NCBI GenBank assembly: GCA_003208835.1
Contig: QCVD01000004.1
Span: 1 to 64,000 of the forward strand
Length of the DNA stretch: 64,000 nt
Direction of reading: 5' to 3'
From: Synechococcus sp. AG-683-C23
GTDB taxonomy: Bacteria > Cyanobacteriota > Cyanobacteriia > PCC-6307 > Cyanobiaceae
Numbering within the stretch: position 1 is the stretch's first letter; each line of letters begins with the position of its first letter. Both the position numbers and the translations under genes were made by a program. The notes below the pieces were generated by a model. The model was not told where the DNA came from. It ran no database searches and saw nothing but the letters and a program-made list of their open reading frames with translations. Below are positions 52,015 through 61,205 of this stretch, piece by piece.

Positions 52015-53259
52015 ATGACCGTTCAGATGCTCGAGCTCAAACCGGCCGCGGCGGAAATTCTTAGGTCGCCGGCCAAGGTGAAAGTGGTGAATTCAGGGCG
52101 CCGATTCGGAAAGACCCGGATGGCGTTGACCTGGTTGCTGGAGGGTGCACTGCTGACGCCTGGGAGCCGGATGTGGTTTCTCGCCCCCTCGCGATTGCAG
52201 GCCAAATCGATCGCTTGGAAAGATCTCAAAGAGATGGTCCCCCAGAGCTGGGCGTCCCAAGTGCGGGAATCGACCCTCACTGTGGAGCTTCGAAATGGGA
52301 GCCACATTCAACTTGCTGGAGCCGATTACGCCGACAGCTTGCGTGGTCAAAAAGCTGATCGATTCGCGGTCGATGAGTACTGCTATATCAGGGATCTGCA
52401 GCAGATGTGGGAGGGCGCGCTGCTCCCCATGCTCGGCACCTCTGACGATGGCTCGGTGATCTTCAGCAGCACCCCTGCGGGTGGTGGATCGTTCTCAGCT
52501 GATCTCTGGGAGAGGGCTGGCAGCATGGAGAGCTGGGCCCGGTGGAACTTCCCCTCAGTTGCTGGTGGATGGATCAAACCCGAATATGTCGAGCAAGCCA
52601 AAGCAACGATGGATCCAAGCCTGTGGCGACAGGAATTCTTCGGATCGATCGAGAGTCTGTTGGGGGCCGTGTACCCGGCATTTAATCAACAGAACATCAG
52701 GGACACCGTTGATAACGATGGGCCGATTTTGGTGGGCTGTGACTTCAACAGATCGCCTTATTGCGGCTGCATCCTTCAGGTCCAGGGGGACTCGGTGGTG
52801 GTGCTCGAGGAGATCGTGTTGATGGAGGCCGACTCCAGAGAGTTTGCGTTGGAAGTCCGTGATCAGTATCCCAACCGCATGATCCATTGCGCGCCGGATC
52901 CAACTGGCTCGCGAAAACAGACCAGCTCGCTGGGGCTGAGTGATCACAAGATCCTCGAGGAATACGGCAACTTCAAAATCTGCAGCCCCCGTGCACCGTG
53001 GGCCATCAAAGACAAGGTGAACAGCACCAGATTGATGATCTTGGATGCCAGTGGACGGCGCCGGCTCCAGGTCGATCCAAGCTGCAAGCGGCTGATTCGA
53101 AGCCTGAAGAACCTGGAATTCAAACCAGGTTTATCGGTGCCAGATCCTCAGAGCGATCACGGCCACATGGTCGATGCTTTGGGTTATGGCTGCCTGGCGC
53201 TGAGTAAAGGCCTGACGCCTTGGAGGGTCGGCTCAAGCGAGATGATCAGGGTCTGGTAA
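52015..53259 (+). CDS. Phage-type terminase large subunit
   Basis: Walker A-like VVNSGRRFGKTRMAL; SRLQAKSIAWKDL; LRGQKADRFAVDEY; IFSSTPAG; nuclease-like GCDFNRSP, CAPDPTGSRKQ, DHGHMVDALGYG. Confidence 0.85.
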   Translation: MTVQMLELKPAAAEILRSPAKVKVVNSGRRFGKTRMALTWLLEGALLTPGSRMWFLAPSRLQAKSIAWKDLKEMVPQSWASQVRESTLTVELRNGSHIQLAGADYADSLRGQKADRFAVDEYCYIRDLQQMWEGALLPMLGTSDDGSVIFSSTPAGGGSFSADLWERAGSMESWARWNFPSVAGGWIKPEYVEQAKATMDPSLWRQEFFGSIESLLGAVYPAFNQQNIRDTVDNDGPILVGCDFNRSPYCGCILQVQGDSVVVLEEIVLMEADSREFALEVRDQYPNRMIHCAPDPTGSRKQTSSLGLSDHKILEEYGNFKICSPRAPWAIKDKVNSTRLMILDASGRRRLQVDPSCKRLIRSLKNLEFKPGLSVPDPQSDHGHMVDALGYGCLALSKGLTPWRVGSSEMIRVW

Positions 53260-54720
53260 TCACTTTTCTTTTTTTAAAAATCGACCACTTTTAGCGTCAA
53301 TAGGAACAGGTTGCTCATGAAATTTGGGTAGGAACTCTCTCACCTTGGGCATCCATTTATATCTATGTAGCGTCTGATAAAGCTTTTTATTGTTCTGTGC
53401 AATATCTGAGATCGATCGATACTCTTGAGCCATCTTAAGAGCCATCTCTTCGCTCCATACAATTCGTTCTCGACTGAAATGAGACCCAATCTCATCCATA
53501 ATTCCACGACGATGGGCTACTTGATAAGCACCTGGAGATCCAAGACGAAATTCACTACGCGATTTGTAATGCTTGGCAACCTCAGCTAACTTTTCCTTGG
53601 TCCATTTTCCAGCACTAGATCCAATCGCACCTACACTTGCGCTGCTATTTAAAATATCAAATCCTTTTTCATGAAGTATATCCATGAACTCTTTCTCAAT
53701 TCCATCTTTAACTTCAGCAGCTGAATATATGTAAGGAGTCATTTGCTCATAGACCGTATCCTCCTCAAGCGTAATCTCTTTAGACCTTGTCGTGTTACTC
53801 ATATAGCGATGTGCTGCAAATCTTGAATCAGCCTTCTGCGCGGTGATCCCAACGTAAGCCTTTTGAAGTCTTTGGTTGTAAATTGCATAAACGCAGTGGA
53901 GATAGCCATTATCGGCAATTTCCATATGCTCACAGGCCTCTTCTAGCCATCCATTAGCACGTGCCTGGTTATATGCAGCGCCTTCTTCTCTTGAAAAAAC
54001 TGATCGGCTATTAAAGGTTTTGGCCACATCAAGAACATTTTGCTTGATCGTCCAAGGGGCTCCCTTCCGCTCCATATGAGCGCAAATTTCGTCCAACCAT
54101 CCATTGGCACTAGCGCGTTGGTAAGCGCTTGTAGAGGCATCATCGAAATCCTTCCTGTGTTTGTACTTGGCCGCCTCTTCTTTGCACGCCTCAAAAGTCC
54201 ACTTTTGTTCCCAGAGGACTTCCATATGGGCGCAAATCTCATCAAGAAATTCTTGACCTTGCTCTTTGGCGAACCCCCAGCAACCTTGAGCCTCATCATG
54301 GAAAGCACCTCTATTTGAGTAATTTTTTGCTTCAGCCATGGCACTGTCTCTGGTCCACCTTTTTGGAGCTGGCATATGGGCCATTGCATCTTCTGCCCAT
54401 CCGTATCGAAGGGCTGCTGCATAAGCACCATTGGAACCATGAATAAATTTTGATCGTTCCTGATACTTCTGTGCTTCAGCGATGACCTTTTCTTTGCTTA
54501 GCCATTTCCCTTCCCTTACCAAGTAAGGAGGTGGCATGTGGGCAATAGCTTCTTCTAGCCATCCATTGCGAATAGCAGATTCATAAGCACCATTTGAATT
54601 GCTGGTGAAATCACTACGTCGTTTGTATTTCTGAGCCTCTCTAATGACATTTTCTTTGAGTCGCCAGTGGCCCCAGGGAGTTTTCTGCCCTTCGCTGTGA
54701 TCCTCCTTTTCTGAGTTCAT
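53260..54720 (-). CDS. GIY-YIG endonuclease-like protein with about seven ~48-aa repeats
   Basis: CVYAIYNQRLQKAYVGITAQKADSRFAAHRYMSN plus repeats W..E.v..eA.kY..Rs.F....GAY.aA..nGWl.E...HM. Confidence 0.75.
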   Translation of the reverse strand: MNSEKEDHSEGQKTPWGHWRLKENVIREAQKYKRRSDFTSNSNGAYESAIRNGWLEEAIAHMPPPYLVREGKWLSKEKVIAEAQKYQERSKFIHGSNGAYAAALRYGWAEDAMAHMPAPKRWTRDSAMAEAKNYSNRGAFHDEAQGCWGFAKEQGQEFLDEICAHMEVLWEQKWTFEACKEEAAKYKHRKDFDDASTSAYQRASANGWLDEICAHMERKGAPWTIKQNVLDVAKTFNSRSVFSREEGAAYNQARANGWLEEACEHMEIADNGYLHCVYAIYNQRLQKAYVGITAQKADSRFAAHRYMSNTTRSKEITLEEDTVYEQMTPYIYSAAEVKDGIEKEFMDILHEKGFDILNSSASVGAIGSSAGKWTKEKLAEVAKHYKSRSEFRLGSPGAYQVAHRRGIMDEIGSHFSRERIVWSEEMALKMAQEYRSISDIAQNNKKLYQTLHRYKWMPKVREFLPKFHEQPVPIDAKSGRFLKKEK

Positions 54721-54785
54721 TGCTTTGTTCCTATCCCGCCAGTATCCACCGGTATTTCTGCGCTGTCATTCCCCATTTGGGTGAA

Positions 54786-56426
54786 TCAAGCATTGAGTTT
54801 CACGCTCATGACCTTTCTCTCATTGACCTGGATCTCCTGGACAATTTCCCGGATAAGTTGAATCCAGGGGTTCTCTTTCCAGGTGTAATCCTCTGGTTTT
54901 AAAGGGTTGCCGCCCTCTCGCAGGCCATCGGGCTCCTGGGCATAAATCGCATGCTGGAGTTGCTGCTCAGTCCACTCCATGCCTGCCATTGATCGGCCTC
55001 TTTCCCTCCACCAATCGGCCACCGCATGCTCGGGATCTGGTGGGGTCAAAACCACCTCTTCGCCTAGTTCAATTTCGCCGGCCTTCACCTTGTCGAGTAC
55101 GTCCAAAAGCCCCACGCGCTGTGATGCCTCCATCCGGATTCGATCCAGCTTTGGCATTCCATATTTCCCCCAATCCATGCCGGCCTCCATCAGTGCAGCA
55201 ATCTGCTGATCGAGCGATGTGACTGCCCCTTGGAGCTCTGGGGCATCACCGTCGGCCATCAGTTTCAAATACTTCTGACGCTTGGCCTGGAGCTTCTGAA
55301 CCTCGGGTTGATCCAGTGCCGCTTGGTCTTGCTGTTTGGCTTGCTTCTCCTCCAATGCGGCCAGGGCATCGGCCTGATCGTGCATCGCTTGGAAAACTGC
55401 GGTGAACACTAAAGATTCGCTGATGCTGTTGCGGCGGACCCCAGGCTTGCGCCAGTTGCAATCCTCGTTGAGGCAGCGATATGCGGGGTTTCCTGGAGCG
55501 TTCCGGCCTGGACGCATGGCGCGCCCCATCTTTCGGCCGCAGTGGTTGCAGATCACCTTCCCGCTGAGGAGATGCTGCCGGCGTTTGTCTGGTGATGATC
55601 GGCGGGCTTGAGCTCCACGGATGCGCGCCTCCAGTTGTTGATGCCGCTCGGGATCCACTAACGGTGTGCCGCCGGCCCCCTCTTCAACATCGGCCCAAGT
55701 TGCGATCGATAAGTTCTTGCAACGCTTGCCAACCTTCGCCCCGCGAAGAGCCGGATTGATCAGCAATCGTTGAATCATTACGCGGTCTTTCCAGATCCCG
55801 TATTTCTCTCCGATGTATCGCCATGGGGCAACAAAGCTGATGTTTTCTTCGAGCTTGTCGATCATCTCCAGCACTAAATCAGCGCGGGTGACTGTTCGGC
55901 GCTCTGCAATAAAGCAAAAAATAGCCTCCTCTGGGTCGTTGTCAGGTTGTAATTTTCCCGCAACTTGTTTCATCCCAAAAGGAGCTTTATCGACCAATCC
56001 CTTGGCTTTTCGATGAGCTTTACCGGCCGCGGCACGCTCACGAATCCGCTCGACTTCAGCCTGGGCCACAGCACCAAGCAAGCGCAACTGGAGCCGGCCC
56101 CCAATGCTGCTGAGGTCCATTGGGTCATCGAGCAGGACGAGGTCTGGAGCGCCGTCTGCGGTGAAGACATCTACGAGCCGACAAGTTTCTGTCGCGCCCC
56201 TGGTCAGACGATCCCAGCGGGTGGCCACCACCTTGGAAACATCGCCGGCTTTTACCCGTTTAAGCAGCTCTCGGTATCGCGGTCTGGCCTCACTGGTGCC
56301 GCTCATTATGTCCACAAGAACCTCGCCGGCCCCGGCTTCTTTCAGCCGCTGGATCTGCTGCTCAAGTGTGAGACCCCTGTCCTGGTCTGTCGTTGAGAGG
56401 CGCGCGTAGCCGACAACAGACGCCAT
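54786..56426 (-). CDS. Large serine recombinase (integrase)
   Basis: VVGYARLSTTDQDRGLTLEQQIQRL; RWDRLTRGATETCRLV; LLGAVAQAEVERIRERAAAGKAHRKAKG; zinc ribbon CNHCGRKMG...CLNEDC. Confidence 0.93.
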   Translation of the reverse strand: MASVVGYARLSTTDQDRGLTLEQQIQRLKEAGAGEVLVDIMSGTSEARPRYRELLKRVKAGDVSKVVATRWDRLTRGATETCRLVDVFTADGAPDLVLLDDPMDLSSIGGRLQLRLLGAVAQAEVERIRERAAAGKAHRKAKGLVDKAPFGMKQVAGKLQPDNDPEEAIFCFIAERRTVTRADLVLEMIDKLEENISFVAPWRYIGEKYGIWKDRVMIQRLLINPALRGAKVGKRCKNLSIATWADVEEGAGGTPLVDPERHQQLEARIRGAQARRSSPDKRRQHLLSGKVICNHCGRKMGRAMRPGRNAPGNPAYRCLNEDCNWRKPGVRRNSISESLVFTAVFQAMHDQADALAALEEKQAKQQDQAALDQPEVQKLQAKRQKYLKLMADGDAPELQGAVTSLDQQIAALMEAGMDWGKYGMPKLDRIRMEASQRVGLLDVLDKVKAGEIELGEEVVLTPPDPEHAVADWWRERGRSMAGMEWTEQQLQHAIYAQEPDGLREGGNPLKPEDYTWKENPWIQLIREIVQEIQVNERKVMSVKLNA

Positions 56427-56461
56427 TCAGGTGGGTGGAGTTGCATCATCATTATTGTTGT

Positions 56462-56482
56462 GTACGATTTTGTCACCCCGGT
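56462..56482. other. attR junction, element-side arm
   Basis: GTACGATTTTGTCACCCCG|GT. Confidence 0.75.
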
Positions 56483-57037
56483 AAGAATGTCGTCAACAAG
56501 CCAAAGCTCATGTTTTGGCTGAATGGATGCATGGGGGGCAGGGGCCGCGTGAAAAGCGACATCCAGGTTTTGCATTCGCATGGATCGATTGAGGTGGTGC
56601 TGACTAAGCCCCGTCCGAGTCCGTTGGAGCAGCATTGTGCTGGGCTGCCCAAATCCTGCGGCAATTAGCTTTGGGAGAGGATTACTTCGCTTCTTTTTCC
56701 AGCTCGGAATGGGCACCAACAAAGCTCCCTGGGGGAGGGGGTGATTGTTGGCAAGTAGCTGAATCACTGCGCGCCCAGTGCGGCTTTGAGGCTGCTGTTT
56801 GATTTGCAATACGAGCTGTCGGAACTCACCTTGATAGGTGCCGAGTGCTTTCCATGGGAGAGGCTCATTCCCGCTGGTATTGGATTGGCCGAGGCCGTAA
56901 TCCTCGATGCAATGGCCACAGGGCTGAAGCTCGGCACCGGTCTTGGCGGCAGGGTTGCCTTCGAGGCTCGCTCGACAGATCGGACAGGACGGCTGAATCA
57001 GGAGTGCTTAAGCCGCCTTGAGCAGTGCATCAAACAC
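56481..57037 (-). pseudogene. comF: comF N-terminal fragment (amidophosphoribosyltransferase-like)
   Basis: Minus strand: CPICRASLEGNPAAKTGAELQPCGHCIEDYG...LVPIPSWKKKRSNPLPKLIAAGFGQ...QRTRTGLSQHHLNRSMRMQNLDVAF...ELWLVDDILT|; junction at 56481/56482; upstream start uncertain. Confidence 0.85.
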
Positions 57038-57122
57038 AGTGCACCTTGATCCTGTGCAATCGGCAGAGTGCATTGAGAACAGTTCTGATGTGGTCCATCA
57101 GTGTTCCCCAATCGCCACAGGG

Positions 57123-57392
57123 TCAGGTTTTTGGCATGGCCCGCAACATGGCTACCAAAGTGCGATGGGCATCCTCGCTGTCGGTGAGGGTGTGATCAAA
57201 GGGGATTTGCAAACTTCTCCCATCGACTTCCAATTCCATGGAATCCGGCATCACCGCCACCATGCGAGCCGATTCGGGTGTTTCGATGCCGCCGTAATGG
57301 CGGGCGTAATCCAATACAGCTTCAGCGTGGTCATCATTCATGTGCGTGCAAATGCGAGCACTGATAGCGGGAGTTAAGGGGTCGGCGGGCAT
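57123..57392 (-). CDS. DUF2470 (heme-utilisation-type) protein
   Basis: SARICTHMNDDHAEAVLDYARHYGGIETPESARMVAVMPDSMELEV. Confidence 0.75.
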   Translation of the reverse strand: MPADPLTPAISARICTHMNDDHAEAVLDYARHYGGIETPESARMVAVMPDSMELEVDGRSLQIPFDHTLTDSEDAHRTLVAMLRAMPKT

Positions 57393-57421
57393 AGGGAATT
57401 GTTCAGAAAAAAAATTTTGTC

Positions 57422-57535
57422 TTAGCTAAAACGTTGCCATAGCAGCGCTCCAAGTCGGATTCCGCTGAATGCCACGTAGCACGACAGTGCCACAAACAAC
57501 AGCAGGGAGAGCACCTCTTGGGGTTTTGTTGGCAT
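57422..57535 (-). CDS. 37-aa single-pass membrane ORF, not in the ORF track
   Basis: MPTKPQEVLSLLLFVALSCYVAFSGIRLGALLWQRFS*. Confidence 0.5.
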   Translation of the reverse strand: MPTKPQEVLSLLLFVALSCYVAFSGIRLGALLWQRFS

Positions 57536-57641
57536 GGCCATAAGGATCAAATTCAAAAAGCATCGAAACCTTTCGGTCACGATGCTTTAGAGATAATTGG
57601 TTGAATTGAAGCCCCTCAGTGGGGCATTAAAGACTCTCTAA

Positions 57642-58544
57642 TCAGCCCCAGGTTTTGGCATTTTTAGACCCATACATTCTGGCAAAAGCGCCGGATGTTG
57701 GATCGTTCACGGCTCGCGAGTAGGAGAAGCTTGCAACCTCGTAGCCACCCTCTGCCGTGGTCAGGCGTCTGGCATTGGTGAATTCCATCACCAGTTGGCT
57801 GCGACCTTCAATCGTCGTGTCTGAAGCGGCATTCCCAGGCGTGACGCGTCCAAGATTCACGAACGTAGAGCAGTAAGCACCTGCTGCGGAGGTCCAGGCA
57901 CGCAAGTAAGGAACGGTATCCGTGCCAAATACTTCTAAGTATTCACCCGACCGTGTGAGCTTCTCGACCAGACCATCGAACCCATGCTCAGCAATCAGGG
58001 TGATCGCTGCGCTCACTTCGGCCTGGTTGATTGGCGGACGACCGAGCAAATGTTTGTAGTTCAGTTCGATGCCACGAATGGGTGATACCCGGAAAAAATA
58101 GTTCTGTTTGTACAGATCAGATTTCGCAAGGCCCGCCACAAAATCACGTACAGAGATATCTCCATTCATCAGCTGAGACTCCAGCTCTGTGAAGCGCTGA
58201 TTCTCGGTAGGCCCAAGATTGCCAAAGACTTGGCGGTAAGACGCTGTGATCGTTGCTGTTAGAGCATCACTACCCGTTGAGGCGAATTCATCTGCAACGG
58301 CACTAAACGGACATTCACTATGAATGCGAGGGCCGATACCAATACCGGTCGCTCCACATAGATTTTCCTTGTATTCAAGGGTTGTCTTGCCAACAAGGCC
58401 TTTTCTGGGAACCAAGTTCCCAAGTTTCTGCTCTTCGCGATAACGATTGATTGCAGTGTTCTGCTTCTGTTTCGCGGAGTTGCTTGCGGTGTAAGAAACG
58501 CGGTTGAGACTTGTGAAATCGCGTGTCGGCTTGATGACGACCAT
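57642..58544 (-). CDS. mpeE: Phycoerythrin II-type rod linker outside the main phycobilisome cluster
   Basis: CGATGIGIGPRIHSECPFSAVADEF; RGIELNYKHLLGRPPINQAEVSAAI; same architecture as mpeC. Confidence 0.72.
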   Translation of the reverse strand: MVVIKPTRDFTSLNRVSYTASNSAKQKQNTAINRYREEQKLGNLVPRKGLVGKTTLEYKENLCGATGIGIGPRIHSECPFSAVADEFASTGSDALTATITASYRQVFGNLGPTENQRFTELESQLMNGDISVRDFVAGLAKSDLYKQNYFFRVSPIRGIELNYKHLLGRPPINQAEVSAAITLIAEHGFDGLVEKLTRSGEYLEVFGTDTVPYLRAWTSAAGAYCSTFVNLGRVTPGNAASDTTIEGRSQLVMEFTNARRLTTAEGGYEVASFSYSRAVNDPTSGAFARMYGSKNAKTWG

Positions 58545-58690
58545 TAATGAGCCTTACAAGGATTTGTGGCTGACAATAAAGCGATGAATGTATTTAGGGC
58601 CTTGATACCCCAGGCTTGCAACAAAATGTTTGCCGATTAAATTTTTCAGCTGATTTTTGGTGATTGATGCCCTCTCGCAGAAGATTCTCT

Positions 58691-59947
58691 TCAATCTTGC
58701 TCACTCGATGGCCTGGCTTCCTCTATCGCGGCGAGAGCGAGCCGTCCTACTCCTGCTGCAGGCTGCTGTCGAGAGGTGACGACCGGGATGCCAAGGCGAC
58801 GTTCTCTGATGCGCCGCCACTGAGGATTTCGGGCGCCACCTCCGATGCTGATCAGTCGTTTTGGGGGCTTTGCTCCCAAGGCCGTCAACGTGGTCCACCC
58901 CTGCGCTTCGATCTCTGCAAGGCCTTCCAATAATCCCTGGAGGAATAAGGCATCGCTCACAGGCCTTGGTTCAAGGATGGGTATCAAGAATGGATCATCC
59001 ACAGGAAAGCGTTCGCCAGGTCGCGGCAATGGGCGAAACGCTAGCCCGCTGTTGGTTTCTGGGTTGATTTGCCGGCTGAGTTCAAGCAGTAGTTCATCGC
59101 TGAAGAACTGACGCAGCACCCCTGCGCCAGCATTGGATGCGCCGCCGCAGAGCCAGCGTCCGCCGACGCGATGACTCGTGATCCCTGGTGCGTGGATCGG
59201 GAGTGCTGTGAAGCGCTTCATCACCAGAGTTGTGCCCAACACGGTGATCCCGTCGTCATTACCAGGATCAGTCGCAAGCACCGCCGCATTGGAATCCGTT
59301 GTTCCAGCCACGATTTGAACATCGCTCGGAAGTCCCAGCTCACGGGCTCGGGTGGTTGCGATGGTGCCCAACTTGCTTCCACTGGGCCGAATGATGGGCA
59401 GCCGAGTGAGCCATGGCGGTTCGGTCAGGCCATCTGGCCAAGAGTGATGGCCCAAATCCCATCCCAGACGCAGATTGTTCCCTTCTTCGCCCCAGGTCCA
59501 ATCATCTAAAAACCAACCGTTGATCCAGTCCGCCTGATGACGAAGCAGGGTTGTTGGGCCGTACAACTTGGTGAGTTGCAGCGCCCGCGCCAGGCTTCCA
59601 CTACTGCTGGAGGCTGCTCCACCTTTGGGAACAAGGTTTTGCAGCTGCTGCTCAAATCCATGGCAAACCTCTGAATACAGCAATGCCTCACCCTGGGCGC
59701 GTCCCTTTGAATCACAGGCAAGCAATGTCCCTGATGTGCCATCAACAGCCAGTGCGCGAATGCTGCCTCGCTGTTCTGCGGGGATTCCAGCAATCAATGT
59801 GGAGCAGGCCTGCGTCCAATCGTCGGGACTGTTGAGTCCGATGTTGTACGGGATCGAATCCGAGTACTTGATGGAATGCCATCGATCCAGTACCGCGATG
59901 CGAACGCCACTGGTGCCCAGATCAATTCCGAGCACAAGGGACGTCAT
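58691..59947 (-). CDS. FGGY-family carbohydrate kinase
   Basis: LVLGIDLGTSGVRIAVLD; VAGTTDSNAAVLAT; ISIGGGARNPQWRRIR. Confidence 0.85.
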   Translation of the reverse strand: MTSLVLGIDLGTSGVRIAVLDRWHSIKYSDSIPYNIGLNSPDDWTQACSTLIAGIPAEQRGSIRALAVDGTSGTLLACDSKGRAQGEALLYSEVCHGFEQQLQNLVPKGGAASSSSGSLARALQLTKLYGPTTLLRHQADWINGWFLDDWTWGEEGNNLRLGWDLGHHSWPDGLTEPPWLTRLPIIRPSGSKLGTIATTRARELGLPSDVQIVAGTTDSNAAVLATDPGNDDGITVLGTTLVMKRFTALPIHAPGITSHRVGGRWLCGGASNAGAGVLRQFFSDELLLELSRQINPETNSGLAFRPLPRPGERFPVDDPFLIPILEPRPVSDALFLQGLLEGLAEIEAQGWTTLTALGAKPPKRLISIGGGARNPQWRRIRERRLGIPVVTSRQQPAAGVGRLALAAIEEARPSSEQD

Positions 59948-59954
59948 GACTCAA

Positions 59955-61181
59955 TCAGGCCTTGCGCAGTTCCTCTGCCTTGGCAGCGACATCTTCCCAA
60001 GGGAGATTGAGGTCGTTCCGGCCGAAATGACCGTAGGCCGCAGTGTTTTGGTAGAAGCGACCACCACGATCTTGAGGCAAATTGCGGAGTCCAAAGTTTT
60101 CGATGATCGCGCCAGGGCGCAGGTCGAAATGTTCTTGGACAAGATCTGTCAGGTCTTCGTTCGACACGGTTCCCGTACCGAACGACTCCACCAAAATTGA
60201 AACGGGTTTGGCCACACCGATGGCATAACTCAATTGCACTTCGGCACGGCCGGCTAAACCGGATGCAACAAGCGCTTTCGCGACAAAGCGGGCGGCGTAG
60301 GCAGCTGAACGATCCACCTTGGTGGGATCTTTGCCCGAGAAGGCACCACCGCCGTGGCGGGCGTAGCCGCCATAGGTATCAACAATGATCTTGCGTCCTG
60401 TTAATCCTGCATCTCCCTGAGGTCCACCCACAACGAACTTGCCCGTGGGGTTCACCAAGTACTTGGTGCTTTCTCGGCTGGGTTTCAGGCTGAGGTCGGC
60501 TGTGGCGGGCTCGACGACGTGGGTCCAGAGATCTTCCGTGATGCGCTCGCGGATGCCTTGCTCATCACTCATGCCCCCCACTTCTGCGGTGTGCTGGGTT
60601 GAAATCAGGATTGTGTCGATCGCCACGGGCTGGTCGTTTTCATAGACCACGCTGACTTGGGTCTTGCCGTCAGGCAGGAGATAGTCGAGCGTTCCGTTGT
60701 GGCGAACTTCAGCAAGTTGACGGGCCAAACGGTGGGCCAGGCTGATGGGCAGCGGCATCAACTCCGGGGTTTCGTTGCAGGCGTACCCAAACATGATGCC
60801 CTGGTCGCCAGCGCCGACCAAGTCCAGCGGATCGCCAGCATGGTCATCAGCTTCATTGACGCCTTGGGCAATGTCAGGTGACTGCTGATCGAGAGCGACT
60901 AAGACAGCGCAACTGTTTGCATCAAATCCACCGGCGCGAGCGCCGCTGTAGCCAATCTCTTTGATGACGTCACGAACGAGGTGAATGAAATCCACCTTGG
61001 CCTTGGAGGTCACCTCTCCGGTGATCATGCAAAGCCCAGTATTGACCACTGTCTCGCAGGCCACACGGCTAGCAGGATCCTGTGCCAGTAAGGCATCGAG
61101 GACTGCGTCACTCACTTGATCGCAGATTTTGTCTGGATGTCCTTCGGTAACGGATTCCGAGGTGAAGACGTAACGACTCAT
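59955..61181 (-). CDS. metK: S-adenosylmethionine synthetase
   Basis: [56 protein letters not shown]. Confidence 0.95.
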   Translation of the reverse strand: MSRYVFTSESVTEGHPDKICDQVSDAVLDALLAQDPASRVACETVVNTGLCMITGEVTSKAKVDFIHLVRDVIKEIGYSGARAGGFDANSCAVLVALDQQSPDIAQGVNEADDHAGDPLDLVGAGDQGIMFGYACNETPELMPLPISLAHRLARQLAEVRHNGTLDYLLPDGKTQVSVVYENDQPVAIDTILISTQHTAEVGGMSDEQGIRERITEDLWTHVVEPATADLSLKPSRESTKYLVNPTGKFVVGGPQGDAGLTGRKIIVDTYGGYARHGGGAFSGKDPTKVDRSAAYAARFVAKALVASGLAGRAEVQLSYAIGVAKPVSILVESFGTGTVSNEDLTDLVQEHFDLRPGAIIENFGLRNLPQDRGGRFYQNTAAYGHFGRNDLNLPWEDVAAKAEELRKA

Positions 61182-61205
61182 GCAGATAAATGTCTTGGGA
61201 CAACT

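Larger units (their letters stand above)
40426..56482. mobile_element. Serine-recombinase integrative element (phage-satellite-like) inserted in comF
   Basis: comF halves at both ends; shared GTAA at 40426-40429 and 56481-56484; recombinase gene next to the right end; terminase and replication-type genes inside; no structural genes recognised. Confidence 0.85.
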
